Assembly (NCBI GenBank): GCA_021300155.1
Contig: JAJTID010000154.1
Location: 1 to 49,472, forward strand
DNA length: 49,472 bases
Direction: 5' to 3'
DNA from: Pirellula sp.
GTDB lineage: Bacteria > Planctomycetota > Planctomycetia > Pirellulales > Pirellulaceae
The notes beneath the pieces are model-generated. The model searched no databases and was not told where the DNA came from. It saw only the letters and a program-made list of their open reading frames with translations. Of the stretch, positions 42,336 through 49,472 are shown piece by piece. A program made the position numbers and the translations under genes. The number at the start of each line of letters is the position of its first letter. Position 1 is the first letter of the stretch.

Positions 42336-43340
42336 ATGAGTTTGGATTGGGAATCGCTTCAAAAGTTATTGGAAAAACACCACAGGTTCGTCCTGACGAG
42401 CCACATTCGCCCTGATTGTGACGCGCTCGGAAGCGAATTGGGAATGGCTGGATTACTTCAGGCGATGGGAAAAGAAGTAGTCATAGTCAATGGCCATCCG
42501 ACACCACCGATATTGACCTTTTTGGATCCAGCTCAAACGATTTTGGTAGTCGGGGACACGATCTCCGCATCTGAGGTTACAGGTGACTGCTTGATCGTTC
42601 TCGATACAAGCGCGTGGGCACAGCTAGGTCCGATGGCTGACGTTTTGAGAAAGTTCGCTGGACCGAAGATCGTTATCGATCATCATGTCGGCGAGGATGA
42701 CTTAGGAGCAGAATTCTTCAAAGATACTAGCGCAGAAGCAACCGGTCATTTGGTTGCAAAATTGGCAAAGCACCTCCAGTTGCCAATCACACGAAACATG
42801 GCGAATGCCCTATATGCGGCCATCGCAACAGACACGGGTTGGTTCCGGTTTCAGTCTACAACGAGCGAGACCTATCGAGTGATTGCAGAACTCGTCGACG
42901 CAGGAGCTTCGCCGTCAGCAATCTACGGTGACCTTTACGAACGCGACACCATCGGCCGAGTTCGACTACGTGGCAGAATTTTGGCGAGGGCCCAAGTAGA
43001 ATCAAATGGTCAACTAGTACATACCTTCGTTCGCAAAGAGGACTTTATCGAATCTGGAGCCCTCGCGAGCGACACCGAGGATGCTATCAATATGACACTC
43101 GCAATCGAAGGTACCAAGGTTGCCGTCATTCTTATTGAGCAACTCAAAGGTGGCTTCAAAGTTAGTTTTCGCTCGCGTTGTCACGTGGACTGCAATGAGT
43201 TGGCTCGATTGTTTGGTGGTGGCGGTCACCGAGCTGCGGCAGGTGCATTCGTCGAAGCAGATTTTACCGACCTTCAGATGCGAGTATTGCATGCAGCCCG
43301 AACTGCACTTGCTAACAAACCGACGCACGCATCCCTCTAA
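42336..43340 (+). CDS. nrnA: DHH/DHHA1 phosphoesterase, NrnA-type oligoribonuclease
   Basis: The 334-residue protein has the NrnA layout: a DHH domain with SHIRPDCDALGSE, VLDTSAW and VIDHHVGEDD (Mn2+ ligands), and a DHHA1 domain ending FGGGGHRAAAGAF. These enzymes degrade very short RNAs (nanoRNAs) and pAp. It could work after RNase Y at the other end of the window to finish mRNA decay. It is divergent from pabB, with about 130 nt between, and is followed by a membrane protein and argC on the same strand. Confidence 0.88.
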   Translation: MSLDWESLQKLLEKHHRFVLTSHIRPDCDALGSELGMAGLLQAMGKEVVIVNGHPTPPILTFLDPAQTILVVGDTISASEVTGDCLIVLDTSAWAQLGPMADVLRKFAGPKIVIDHHVGEDDLGAEFFKDTSAEATGHLVAKLAKHLQLPITRNMANALYAAIATDTGWFRFQSTTSETYRVIAELVDAGASPSAIYGDLYERDTIGRVRLRGRILARAQVESNGQLVHTFVRKEDFIESGALASDTEDAINMTLAIEGTKVAVILIEQLKGGFKVSFRSRCHVDCNELARLFGGGGHRAAAGAFVEADFTDLQMRVLHAARTALANKPTHASL

Positions 43341-43360
43341 AGCGTACTCATTTCGTTCCC

Positions 43361-44011
43361 ATGTATGACCCACTTCGATTTGCAATCGCGATACTACCGG
43401 TTGCAGCGTATTTGATCGTGATCGGATTGCTGCGGTATCGCTCTCATCCGACCGTCATCAGCCGATCACTCGACATCATGTTGTTGGGGTTCGCATGCAT
43501 CGGATTGGTTGCAATTGGCCCGTTGGAATTGTTTTTTCCACGAGCGGCTTATTCAGTTGTTGGGAATTGGGTGTGGATTGTTCTGCTGAGTCTTTACGTT
43601 TTGATACTTCTGTTGATCGCGTTCAACATGCCACCAGGCATACTCGTGTACGGATTACGAAGTGATCGATTCAAGAAAGAGTTGGAAGTTGTACTTCAAG
43701 AGCAATCGCTTTGCTATTCCGTGTTGGGAGAAACGGTGCGAGTGGACTCACTGCCGTTACATGGTGAGATCCGAGAAGCCGGCACGTATGATATTGTTGG
43801 TTTTTATGCCATCGGTGGACGACAAAATCTGATAGAGTGGATAAAGCTTGAACGAAGCATCTGCGATCGAATCAGCTCCGTGGAATGCCAGCGAAGCAAT
43901 CGAGGAATCGTTTGCATCGGCATGGGCCTGTTGATTGGAATTTCTGCCTTTATATTTTTGGGACAAGACTTAGAGAGACTGTCAACTACGATCGCTCTTT
44001 TGTTTGAGTAA
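43361..44011 (+). CDS. Integral membrane protein of unknown function
   Basis: I do not recognise this 216-residue protein. It has three N-terminal membrane helices (about residues 5-24, 37-60 and 66-90) and one near the C-terminus (IVCIGMGLLIGISAFIFLG). A soluble loop of about 90 residues (RSDRFKKELEVVLQEQSLCY onward) lies between. It sits 20 nt after nrnA and 44 nt before argC on the same strand, so it is probably part of that transcript. The position is compatible with a small conserved planctomycete membrane protein; no function can be given. Confidence 0.7.
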   Translation: MYDPLRFAIAILPVAAYLIVIGLLRYRSHPTVISRSLDIMLLGFACIGLVAIGPLELFFPRAAYSVVGNWVWIVLLSLYVLILLLIAFNMPPGILVYGLRSDRFKKELEVVLQEQSLCYSVLGETVRVDSLPLHGEIREAGTYDIVGFYAIGGRQNLIEWIKLERSICDRISSVECQRSNRGIVCIGMGLLIGISAFIFLGQDLERLSTTIALLFE

Positions 44012-44055
44012 CTATCTGAAGCCGGGAGGCGCACCATGAATTGCGGAGGATTATC

Positions 44056-45069
44056 ATGATTCGCGTTGGAATCGTAGGAGTGTCCGGTTATTCGGCTGCA
44101 GAGTGTATTCACTGGTTGCTCAAGCATCCAGGAGTTCAAATCGTAGCGGCTACCAGCAGGCAAGCGAAAGGCAACATGATTGACGAGGTTCATCCTCAGT
44201 TCATTCATAGGGTTCAATTGCCCGTAGAAGACCTAACGCCTGACAAGATCGCTGAGAGGTGCGATGTGGTATTCTCCTGTCTGCCGCATGGAGCTTCCTC
44301 TCATCGTATTGTGGAAATATTAAAAGCGGGTTGTCGAGTTATTGACCTATCTCCAGACTATCGATTGAGTTCCCCCTCAATCTACGAAAAGTGGTTTGGA
44401 GAGAAACATCCCGACCCCCAAAGACTCGGAAACGTGCCTTACGGTTTGCCTGAACTTTTTTCAGACTCGATTCGAGAAAGCGAATTGGTTGCGAACCCAG
44501 GTTGCCATGCGACAACGGTGATTTTGCCGTTGGCACCGCTACTGAAAGAAAAGCTAGTCTCGCCTGAGGATATCGTCATCGACTGCAAATCAGGTATCAG
44601 CGTGGATGGCCGTACTTTGAAAATGAGCAATATGTACTGCGAATCCAACGAAACGGTCACTGCATATTCTGTAGGCAGTTGTCGACATCAGCCTGAGATC
44701 GTCGACATTCTTCACCGATATAGTAGTACTGAAGTCCAAGTGTCGTTCACGCCGCATTGGGTGCCGATGGGGCGAGGGATATTCTCCACGATTTACCTGA
44801 AGTCGACGCGTGGTACGACCCCGAATCAAATCCGCGAGTGCCTCATCTCGTACTACGGCGAGACTCCGTTTGTTCGGGTCGTTTCACACTTACCTTCGAC
44901 TCGATTCGTATCAAATTCAAACTATATCGATATTGCAGTTCGCGAGAACGGACCGAGAATCGTGTTGTTTTCCGCTATGGATAATCTTGTCAAGGGTGCT
45001 GCCGGCGCTGCACAACAAAACATGAATTGCATGTTTGGGCTCGAGCCGACGATGGGACTTCTTGGATAA
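44056..45069 (+). CDS. argC: N-acetyl-gamma-glutamyl-phosphate reductase
   Basis: The 337-residue NADPH enzyme makes N-acetylglutamate semialdehyde in arginine synthesis. The Rossmann start RVGIVGVSGYSAAECIHWL, the HPQF block, CDVVFSCLPHGAS, the active-site Cys in VANPGCHATTVIL, and the His in FTPHWVPMGRGI are all present. GGAGG lies 6 nt before the ATG at 44056, making that start very likely. No other arginine genes are nearby. The next gene, a sensor kinase, starts 22 nt after its stop. Confidence 0.92.
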   Translation: MIRVGIVGVSGYSAAECIHWLLKHPGVQIVAATSRQAKGNMIDEVHPQFIHRVQLPVEDLTPDKIAERCDVVFSCLPHGASSHRIVEILKAGCRVIDLSPDYRLSSPSIYEKWFGEKHPDPQRLGNVPYGLPELFSDSIRESELVANPGCHATTVILPLAPLLKEKLVSPEDIVIDCKSGISVDGRTLKMSNMYCESNETVTAYSVGSCRHQPEIVDILHRYSSTEVQVSFTPHWVPMGRGIFSTIYLKSTRGTTPNQIRECLISYYGETPFVRVVSHLPSTRFVSNSNYIDIAVRENGPRIVLFSAMDNLVKGAAGAAQQNMNCMFGLEPTMGLLG

Positions 45070-45091
45070 CGATATTCGCAATGGTGTTCTG

Positions 45092-46807
45092 ATGGCAATG
45101 CTTACCGTTCTTCGAGGAGTGCGTGCTGGACAACGCTTTTTTTTATCCGAAAGCGAAAAGATCAAGGTTGGTCGCGAGAGCCACTGCAACATTCACTTCC
45201 GAGACTCGGAAACATCTCGTAACCATGCGGAGTTTTCTTTTCGTGATGGCAGGTTTTGGGTACGCGACCTGGGTAGCAGCAACGGGACGTTCGTCAATGA
45301 GCTTCCCATCACGGAACAGGCCCTTGAGGGTGGGGATCGGCTGCAGATAGGGCGACAACTCCTCCTTTTTGCCGAGAATCCAAACTCGGGAAAGTCGATG
45401 GATGGCGAAGTTGCTATCGTTCCAGCCTCAGGCGAAGATGCATCGCAGATCGTTGGCAGATTGCTGGCCAATACACCGCTGTCAGACAAAACAGAGGATT
45501 GGCACGGCAAGCAATCTCAGGATTTTGTTCCCGGCCCACCCAGCACAATGATCGAGTCTCGATTCAGAAGCCACTGGGAGGTCATGTACCGAACGTCATT
45601 GGCGGTGAGTCGAACGATGGATATCGATCAACTCCTGAACCAAATCATGGATCTCATTTTTCAGTGGGTTCTTTGTGATCGCGGATGCATTATGTTGTTA
45701 GACTCGACCACGGGAGAATTGTACCCGAGTTGTCGAAAGAATCGAAAATCACAAGCTATACATAGGATGGCGATCAGTCGAACGATTCTCGACTATGTAA
45801 CGAAACAGGGTGAAGGTGTTTTGACCAGCGACGCATGCGAAGACGATCGATGGAGCACCAGCGCCAGTATATCCGCTGGTGGAATCCGAGAAGCAATCTG
45901 CGTCCCTATGAAAGGTCGCTACGGTATTGTTGGAGCCATTTATATCGATACCACGACTTCCCCTGGCAAGTACGCTTCCAGATCGGATCGAGTCTTTCAC
46001 GAAGAGCACTTGAAACTCCTTGTAGCCATAGGCCACCAAGCAGCCTTGGCTATCGAGGATACGAGCTTCTATCAAACCATGGTCCAAGCAGAACGCTTAG
46101 CCATCATGGGCCAAACCATTGCAACTCTTTCGCATCATATCAAGAACATTGTTCAAGGGCTTAAGGGTGGCGGTTACCTTGTCGACGAAGGGCTCAAGCG
46201 CGATGACCTATCCACAGTGAGCAAAGGTTGGCGCATCTGCCTCAGGAACCAAGAACGAATTGAAGCTCTGGTCGTGGACATGCTCACGATGAGCAAAGAT
46301 CGAACGCCAATTCGTCAGGCTATTGACCTGAGAGACTTGATTGAAGACGTGATCGAATTAGAAAACCAACGAGCATCGGAAGCAGGCATTATTCTCGTTT
46401 GGTCTCGTCCGAGCGAAGAGGATATCCTGCAATTGGATGGCGAAGCACTGCATCGCGCAATTTTGAATCTAGTCAGCAACGCTATCGACGCATGCAAAGA
46501 AAAAGAGCAGGGCACTGTTAATATCGCTCTAACCATGTCGAAAGAATCAGCCCGAATCCTCATCTCGGACAATGGCACTGGAATTGCAAAATCTGACCTT
46601 GAACGGATCTTTTCTATGTTTGAATCAAACAAAGGGAGCCGAGGAACGGGGCTCGGGCTCCCCGTCAGTCTAAAGATTGCTCAAGAGCACGGCGGAACGA
46701 TCAAGGTCGAATCGGAAATCGGTGTGGGAACAACCTTCGTCATCGAGCTTCCTCGTAAAGAAAACTCGCTCCTCGCTACCGACAATCCGAAAACTATGGC
46801 AGAGTAA
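45092..46807 (+). CDS. FHA-GAF sensor histidine kinase
   Basis: The 571-residue cytoplasmic kinase has three parts. An FHA domain (about 5-95) binds phosphothreonine: KVGRESHCNIHF, SRNHAEF and LGSSNGTF give the key Arg, Ser/His and Asn. A GAF domain spans about 165-325. The kinase core has His348 in ATLSHHIKN, an N box LNLVSNAIDAC, G1 DNGTGIA and G2 GTGLGL. There is no membrane helix, so the signal is internal. No response regulator is adjacent. The FHA head suggests cross-talk with Ser/Thr kinases, which are plentiful in planctomycetes. The start at 45092 is preferred because the FHA begins there. It meets rny head-on. Confidence 0.87.
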   Translation: MAMLTVLRGVRAGQRFFLSESEKIKVGRESHCNIHFRDSETSRNHAEFSFRDGRFWVRDLGSSNGTFVNELPITEQALEGGDRLQIGRQLLLFAENPNSGKSMDGEVAIVPASGEDASQIVGRLLANTPLSDKTEDWHGKQSQDFVPGPPSTMIESRFRSHWEVMYRTSLAVSRTMDIDQLLNQIMDLIFQWVLCDRGCIMLLDSTTGELYPSCRKNRKSQAIHRMAISRTILDYVTKQGEGVLTSDACEDDRWSTSASISAGGIREAICVPMKGRYGIVGAIYIDTTTSPGKYASRSDRVFHEEHLKLLVAIGHQAALAIEDTSFYQTMVQAERLAIMGQTIATLSHHIKNIVQGLKGGGYLVDEGLKRDDLSTVSKGWRICLRNQERIEALVVDMLTMSKDRTPIRQAIDLRDLIEDVIELENQRASEAGIILVWSRPSEEDILQLDGEALHRAILNLVSNAIDACKEKEQGTVNIALTMSKESARILISDNGTGIAKSDLERIFSMFESNKGSRGTGLGLPVSLKIAQEHGGTIKVESEIGVGTTFVIELPRKENSLLATDNPKTMAE

Positions 46808-46831
46808 CGCTACGCGAACTGAAGCGAACAA

Positions 46832-48457
46832 CTACCTTGCAGTCTCAACGAAACGTGATTCTCGCACGACAGTGACTTTGATCTCGCCTGGATAAGTCAA
46901 TTGTTGCTCGAAAGCGGTTGCGATATCTCTGCATATCTTCGCGGCGATCGTATCATCCGTGTTTTTCGAAGCAACAATGACACGAAGCTCTCGCCCCGCC
47001 TGGATGGCAAACGCTTGCTCGACTCCTTGAAATCCCTTGGCGATCGTCTCCAGTTCTTCCATCCGTTTGATGTATCTTTCCAAGGATTCTCGGCGAGCAC
47101 CAGGTCTAGACGCACTACACGCATCCGACGTCGCAACTAACAATGTGTAGGGATATTCAGTCGTCAATTGATCGTGGTGCCCCAATGCGGCGTGAACGAC
47201 GATTTCGTTTTCGCCATTGCGTTTAAGGATATCCGCACCGATCTTGGGGTGGCCTCCTTCCAATTCATGATCTGCAGCTTTTCCAATGTCATGCAGTAAT
47301 CCCGCCCGTCGGGCTAGGCGAGGATCAAGTCCGATCATTTCCGCCATCAATCCAGAAAGGAATGCAACTTCGACGCTGTGTCGCAAAACATTCTGTGAGT
47401 AACTTGTTCGGAAGTGTAATCGTCCGAGCATATCAAGTGTGCGATCGTGCAACCCTTGAATGTTAACTTCCTGAGCGGCTTCTTCTCCTTTGCGACGAAT
47501 AAAGCCTTCCATTTGCTTTTCGCACGCAGCGACAATTTCCTCGATGCGAGTCGGGTGAATACGTCCATCCGCCACCAGTTTTTCCATCGCAGATCGAGCA
47601 ATCTCTCTGCGAACGGGATCGAATCCGCTAACGATGACCACACCAGGTGTATCGTCGATGATTAAATCGCAACCGCACGCTTTCTCGAAAGCTCGAATAT
47701 TCCGTCCCTCGCGTCCAATGATTCGTCCCTTCATTTCATCGTTGGGAATATCGACGGTGCTCGTCGTGCTTTCCGAAGTATGGGACGATGCGTAGCGCTG
47801 CATAGCCGTCAACAAGATATCTTGTGACTTCTGCTGAACAATTTCGTTCAGTCGCTTCTCATGCTTGAGGATAACCGACCCCATTTCTCCTTGTAGTTCA
47901 CGCTCGAGGACGCTGAGCAATTGTTTCTTGGCTTCTTCGCTCGACATGCCCGTAACCCGCTGAAGATCTGCTTGCTGCTGTTGGATCAACTTGCTGAACT
48001 GCTCGCTCTTGCGTTGCACATCTTCCATTCTTTCCGCAAGTTTTCGCTGATTGCTCTCAACGAACTTCTCTTGTTTTCGTAGATCATCGGATGATTGTTT
48101 GATGGAGGCCTCCCGCTTGTCCAGCTCGCTTTCGCGTTTTCGGACTTCATCCTTGGCTTTTTGAATGTCGCTATCGAATTTGCTCTGAAGTTGAAGAAGC
48201 TTCTCTTTTTTTTCCAGTTCAGCAGCCTTGATCAAATTTTCGCCATCCAGTTTCGCCTGTTCCATCAGACGCTTGGATTGTGATTTCGCGTCACGACCTT
48301 GGAGCATATTGACGACGTAAGCTACGACGGCACCGACAATCAGACCGACGCCAAGAACAATCCAGGGAGATGTCTCGCCAGCCGCGAGGAGCAAAGGGAG
48401 TTCAAGAGGTAAAGAGGACACGAAGTTGCTTTCTATGGTAAAGCAACTGAATCGCAT
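46832..48457 (-). CDS. rny: Ribonuclease Y
   Basis: This 541-residue endoribonuclease starts mRNA decay in bacteria with this enzyme. A membrane helix is at about 31-50 ([20 protein letters not shown]). A coiled coil of about 170 residues (60-230) follows, then a KH domain with [16 protein letters not shown] (243-258) and an HD domain with LLHDIGKA (387-394) and AALGHHD. The first 30 residues form an unusual hydrophobic lead ([10 protein letters not shown]) before the helix. It is convergent with the histidine kinase gene; the space upstream is poor in genes. An exact start is not certain, but 48457 is the first ATG. Confidence 0.92.
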   Translation of the reverse strand: MRFSCFTIESNFVSSLPLELPLLLAAGETSPWIVLGVGLIVGAVVAYVVNMLQGRDAKSQSKRLMEQAKLDGENLIKAAELEKKEKLLQLQSKFDSDIQKAKDEVRKRESELDKREASIKQSSDDLRKQEKFVESNQRKLAERMEDVQRKSEQFSKLIQQQQADLQRVTGMSSEEAKKQLLSVLERELQGEMGSVILKHEKRLNEIVQQKSQDILLTAMQRYASSHTSESTTSTVDIPNDEMKGRIIGREGRNIRAFEKACGCDLIIDDTPGVVIVSGFDPVRREIARSAMEKLVADGRIHPTRIEEIVAACEKQMEGFIRRKGEEAAQEVNIQGLHDRTLDMLGRLHFRTSYSQNVLRHSVEVAFLSGLMAEMIGLDPRLARRAGLLHDIGKAADHELEGGHPKIGADILKRNGENEIVVHAALGHHDQLTTEYPYTLLVATSDACSASRPGARRESLERYIKRMEELETIAKGFQGVEQAFAIQAGRELRVIVASKNTDDTIAAKICRDIATAFEQQLTYPGEIKVTVVRESRFVETAR

Positions 48458-48527
48458 GCGAAATTCGCCGCGGCAGCCCTAACGCTGAATACTTCCCATC
48501 TCTCCAACAGGCATAACCCAATCAAGG

Positions 48528-48803
48528 TTACGGCCGATCGTTCACTATCAACAAAGCCTGGGCTTTACAAGTCTGGAGTCTTCCCCCGAGCAACCAATCG
48601 CGATGAACAAATCCCAGCATAACCGAACGATGAGCCCTCGATGAAAAAGGCTCAAACGGTGCTAGATTTTGTTCCAACGCGCAGCCAATTCCCCAATATC
48701 CGACGTGATTTGTTGCTGGAACCTGTAAAAATCTATGCAACAAACCGACGAACGCAGAGAACAACAGCAAGGAAGCTAAAACGAGAAGTGAAATCAGGGT
48801 CAT
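48528..48803 (-). CDS. Possible small membrane or secreted protein
   Basis: This 91-codon minus-strand frame begins MTLISLLVLASLLLFSAF, a convincing hydrophobic helix, then shows no domain I know. It lies 70 nt upstream of rny in the same direction, with no clear ribosome binding site. A hydrophobic start can arise by chance, so it may not be a gene. If it is real, it would be a small membrane protein co-transcribed with rny. Confidence 0.3.
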   Translation of the reverse strand: MTLISLLVLASLLLFSAFVGLLHRFLQVPATNHVGYWGIGCALEQNLAPFEPFSSRAHRSVMLGFVHRDWLLGGRLQTCKAQALLIVNDRP

Positions 48804-49064
48804 ACAATTTTGCGCACTAGGAGCGAGCCAGCGTAGAATTGACTGGGAGAACCGGATGGGATCCTGCCAGGGCAGTTCAGTTTGCTTGGGGACTCATTTT
48901 TCCGAAAAGTGACACGTCGGAAGTAACTTCCAACACTGCGTATGCTACCACATCCCCTAGATGCAGGAAACAACCCGACCAAGAGCGGTTGACATTATGG
49001 CTTAATCAGAACACGCTAATGCGTTTTCCCTTATGTACGGTCCTCGAAATCGGCGGCAACTCTA
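48804..49064. other. Short intergenic region upstream of the acidic protein
   Basis: I see no gene here. The right end holds a GGCGG stretch (49052-49056) that could act as the ribosome binding site for the GTG start at 49065. A TTGACA at 48989-48994 has no properly spaced -10 partner. Confidence 0.3.
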
Positions 49065-49472
49065 GTGAATTTGTTAATCGAATCCCTCGAAGCAGACACC
49101 GAATCCATGATTGCTCCGCCTTTGGAGTGGCCAGCGGAATCGCTGGAGTCCTTGCCACAGACCGAAAGGCAGTTCTTTTTCGGGAAAACGGAGAGCGAAC
49201 CGCTAATCATTCGCCAGCCTCTGGAAAAATCGGACGCGCCAATTGAGGAAAATGATTGGTTCGAAATGGCGTTGCAGGCAGAATTGCCAACTCGGCCGGT
49301 TCGCAATTCTTGGGGCGACGACGATGAAGACGTCGAGGAAGAAATTCCAGACGAAGAGGTCGTTCCAGCAGACGATGAGGATCCAGATCCCTTCGACGAT
49401 TTCGACGAAGAGGACTTCGACGACGATTTTGATGACGACTTTGAAGAAGAACTCGATGACGAGTACGAAATC
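49065..49472 (+). CDS. Very acidic hypothetical protein (runs off the window end)
   Basis: From the GTG at 49065 an open frame of 136 codons runs to the edge (an ATG at 49107 is an alternative start). The first 85 residues are ordinary (EWPAESLESLPQTERQFFFG). The rest is almost all Asp, Glu and Phe, with strings such as DDFDEEDFDDDFDDDFEEE. Strongly acidic, Phe-spaced tracts of this kind are seen in planctomycete proteins as I recall them and may bind cations or basic partners. The C-terminus is not in the window, so nothing more can be said of the fold. Confidence 0.65.
   Translation, partial: MNLLIESLEADTESMIAPPLEWPAESLESLPQTERQFFFGKTESEPLIIRQPLEKSDAPIEENDWFEMALQAELPTRPVRNSWGDDDEDVEEEIPDEEVVPADDEDPDPFDDFDEEDFDDDFDDDFEEELDDEYEI

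Noticed and set aside
48989-49022. TTGACA with a possible TAATGC as a promoter
   Set aside because: The spacing of 22 nt is far from the usual 16-18.
48839-49246. Plus-strand open frame of 135 codons near the window end
   Set aside because: It overlaps the start of the acidic protein in another frame, and the acidic frame has the more distinctive composition.
1-49472. CRISPR arrays, tRNA or rRNA genes, transposase genes
   Set aside because: No regularly spaced repeats, no cloverleaf or rRNA sequence, and no transposase motif were recognised on reading through the gaps and genes.

Overview
The window looks like a chromosomal segment from a planctomycete, most likely of the Pirellulales type, with mixed housekeeping and accessory genes. 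This rests on family content: a TIGR03009 protein and a DUF1571 protein (both families I know mainly from planctomycetes), a very large signal peptidase I with a zinc ribbon and an internal insertion, a secreted formylglycine-type sulfatase beside a beta-helix protein, and RNase Y. No rRNA, tRNA, CRISPR array, prophage or intact insertion sequence was recognised.

Layout. 1-4.3 kb: start of an ABC-2 permease (minus), then plus-strand genes for an ExeA-like ATPase, a DUF2203 protein, the Fe-S carrier ATPase Mrp and a thioesterase-crotonase fusion. 4.3-12.6 kb is entirely minus strand: a secreted methyltransferase, a P2-type cation ATPase followed by two tandem-domain universal stress proteins (one operon), a small c-type cytochrome and a Na/Pi cotransporter with a PhoU-like tail. 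12.6-18 kb is accessory: a C-terminal remnant of one sulfatase directly upstream of an intact sulfatase, a beta-helix protein, a CsrA domain fused to a degenerate receiver domain, and a frame-shifted, probably internally deleted membrane-protein gene. 18.2-19.9 kb: lipoyl synthase and a lysine-methyltransferase-like protein. 20-23.4 kb: two methyltransferases, a GT4 glycosyltransferase and a GINT1-like beta-propeller protein, probably making or decorating a surface glycan.

23.4-29.8 kb: DUF1571 protein and an overlapping unknown gene, class II fructose-bisphosphate aldolase, a second GT4, and the translationally coupled TIGR03009 protein and lipoprotein. 30.3-34.5 kb: esterase, tRNA-dihydrouridine synthase, SpoU-type RNA methyltransferase (these last two overlap by 4 nt) and a RadA/KaiC-like ATPase with a Met/Pro-rich head. 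34.5-49.5 kb: PLP decarboxylase, WecA/TagO-like transferase with an extra C-terminal domain, LepB, an LptB-like ABC ATPase, PabB, NrnA, a membrane protein, ArgC, an FHA-GAF histidine kinase, RNase Y, and the start of a very acidic protein that leaves the window.

The most unusual items are the CsrA-pseudoreceiver fusion, the thioesterase-crotonase fusion, the RadA-like ATPase with the Met/Pro-rich head, the ATPase-USP-USP operon, and the two decayed genes (sulfatase tail and membrane protein). All function calls come from reading motifs by eye; no database search was run.
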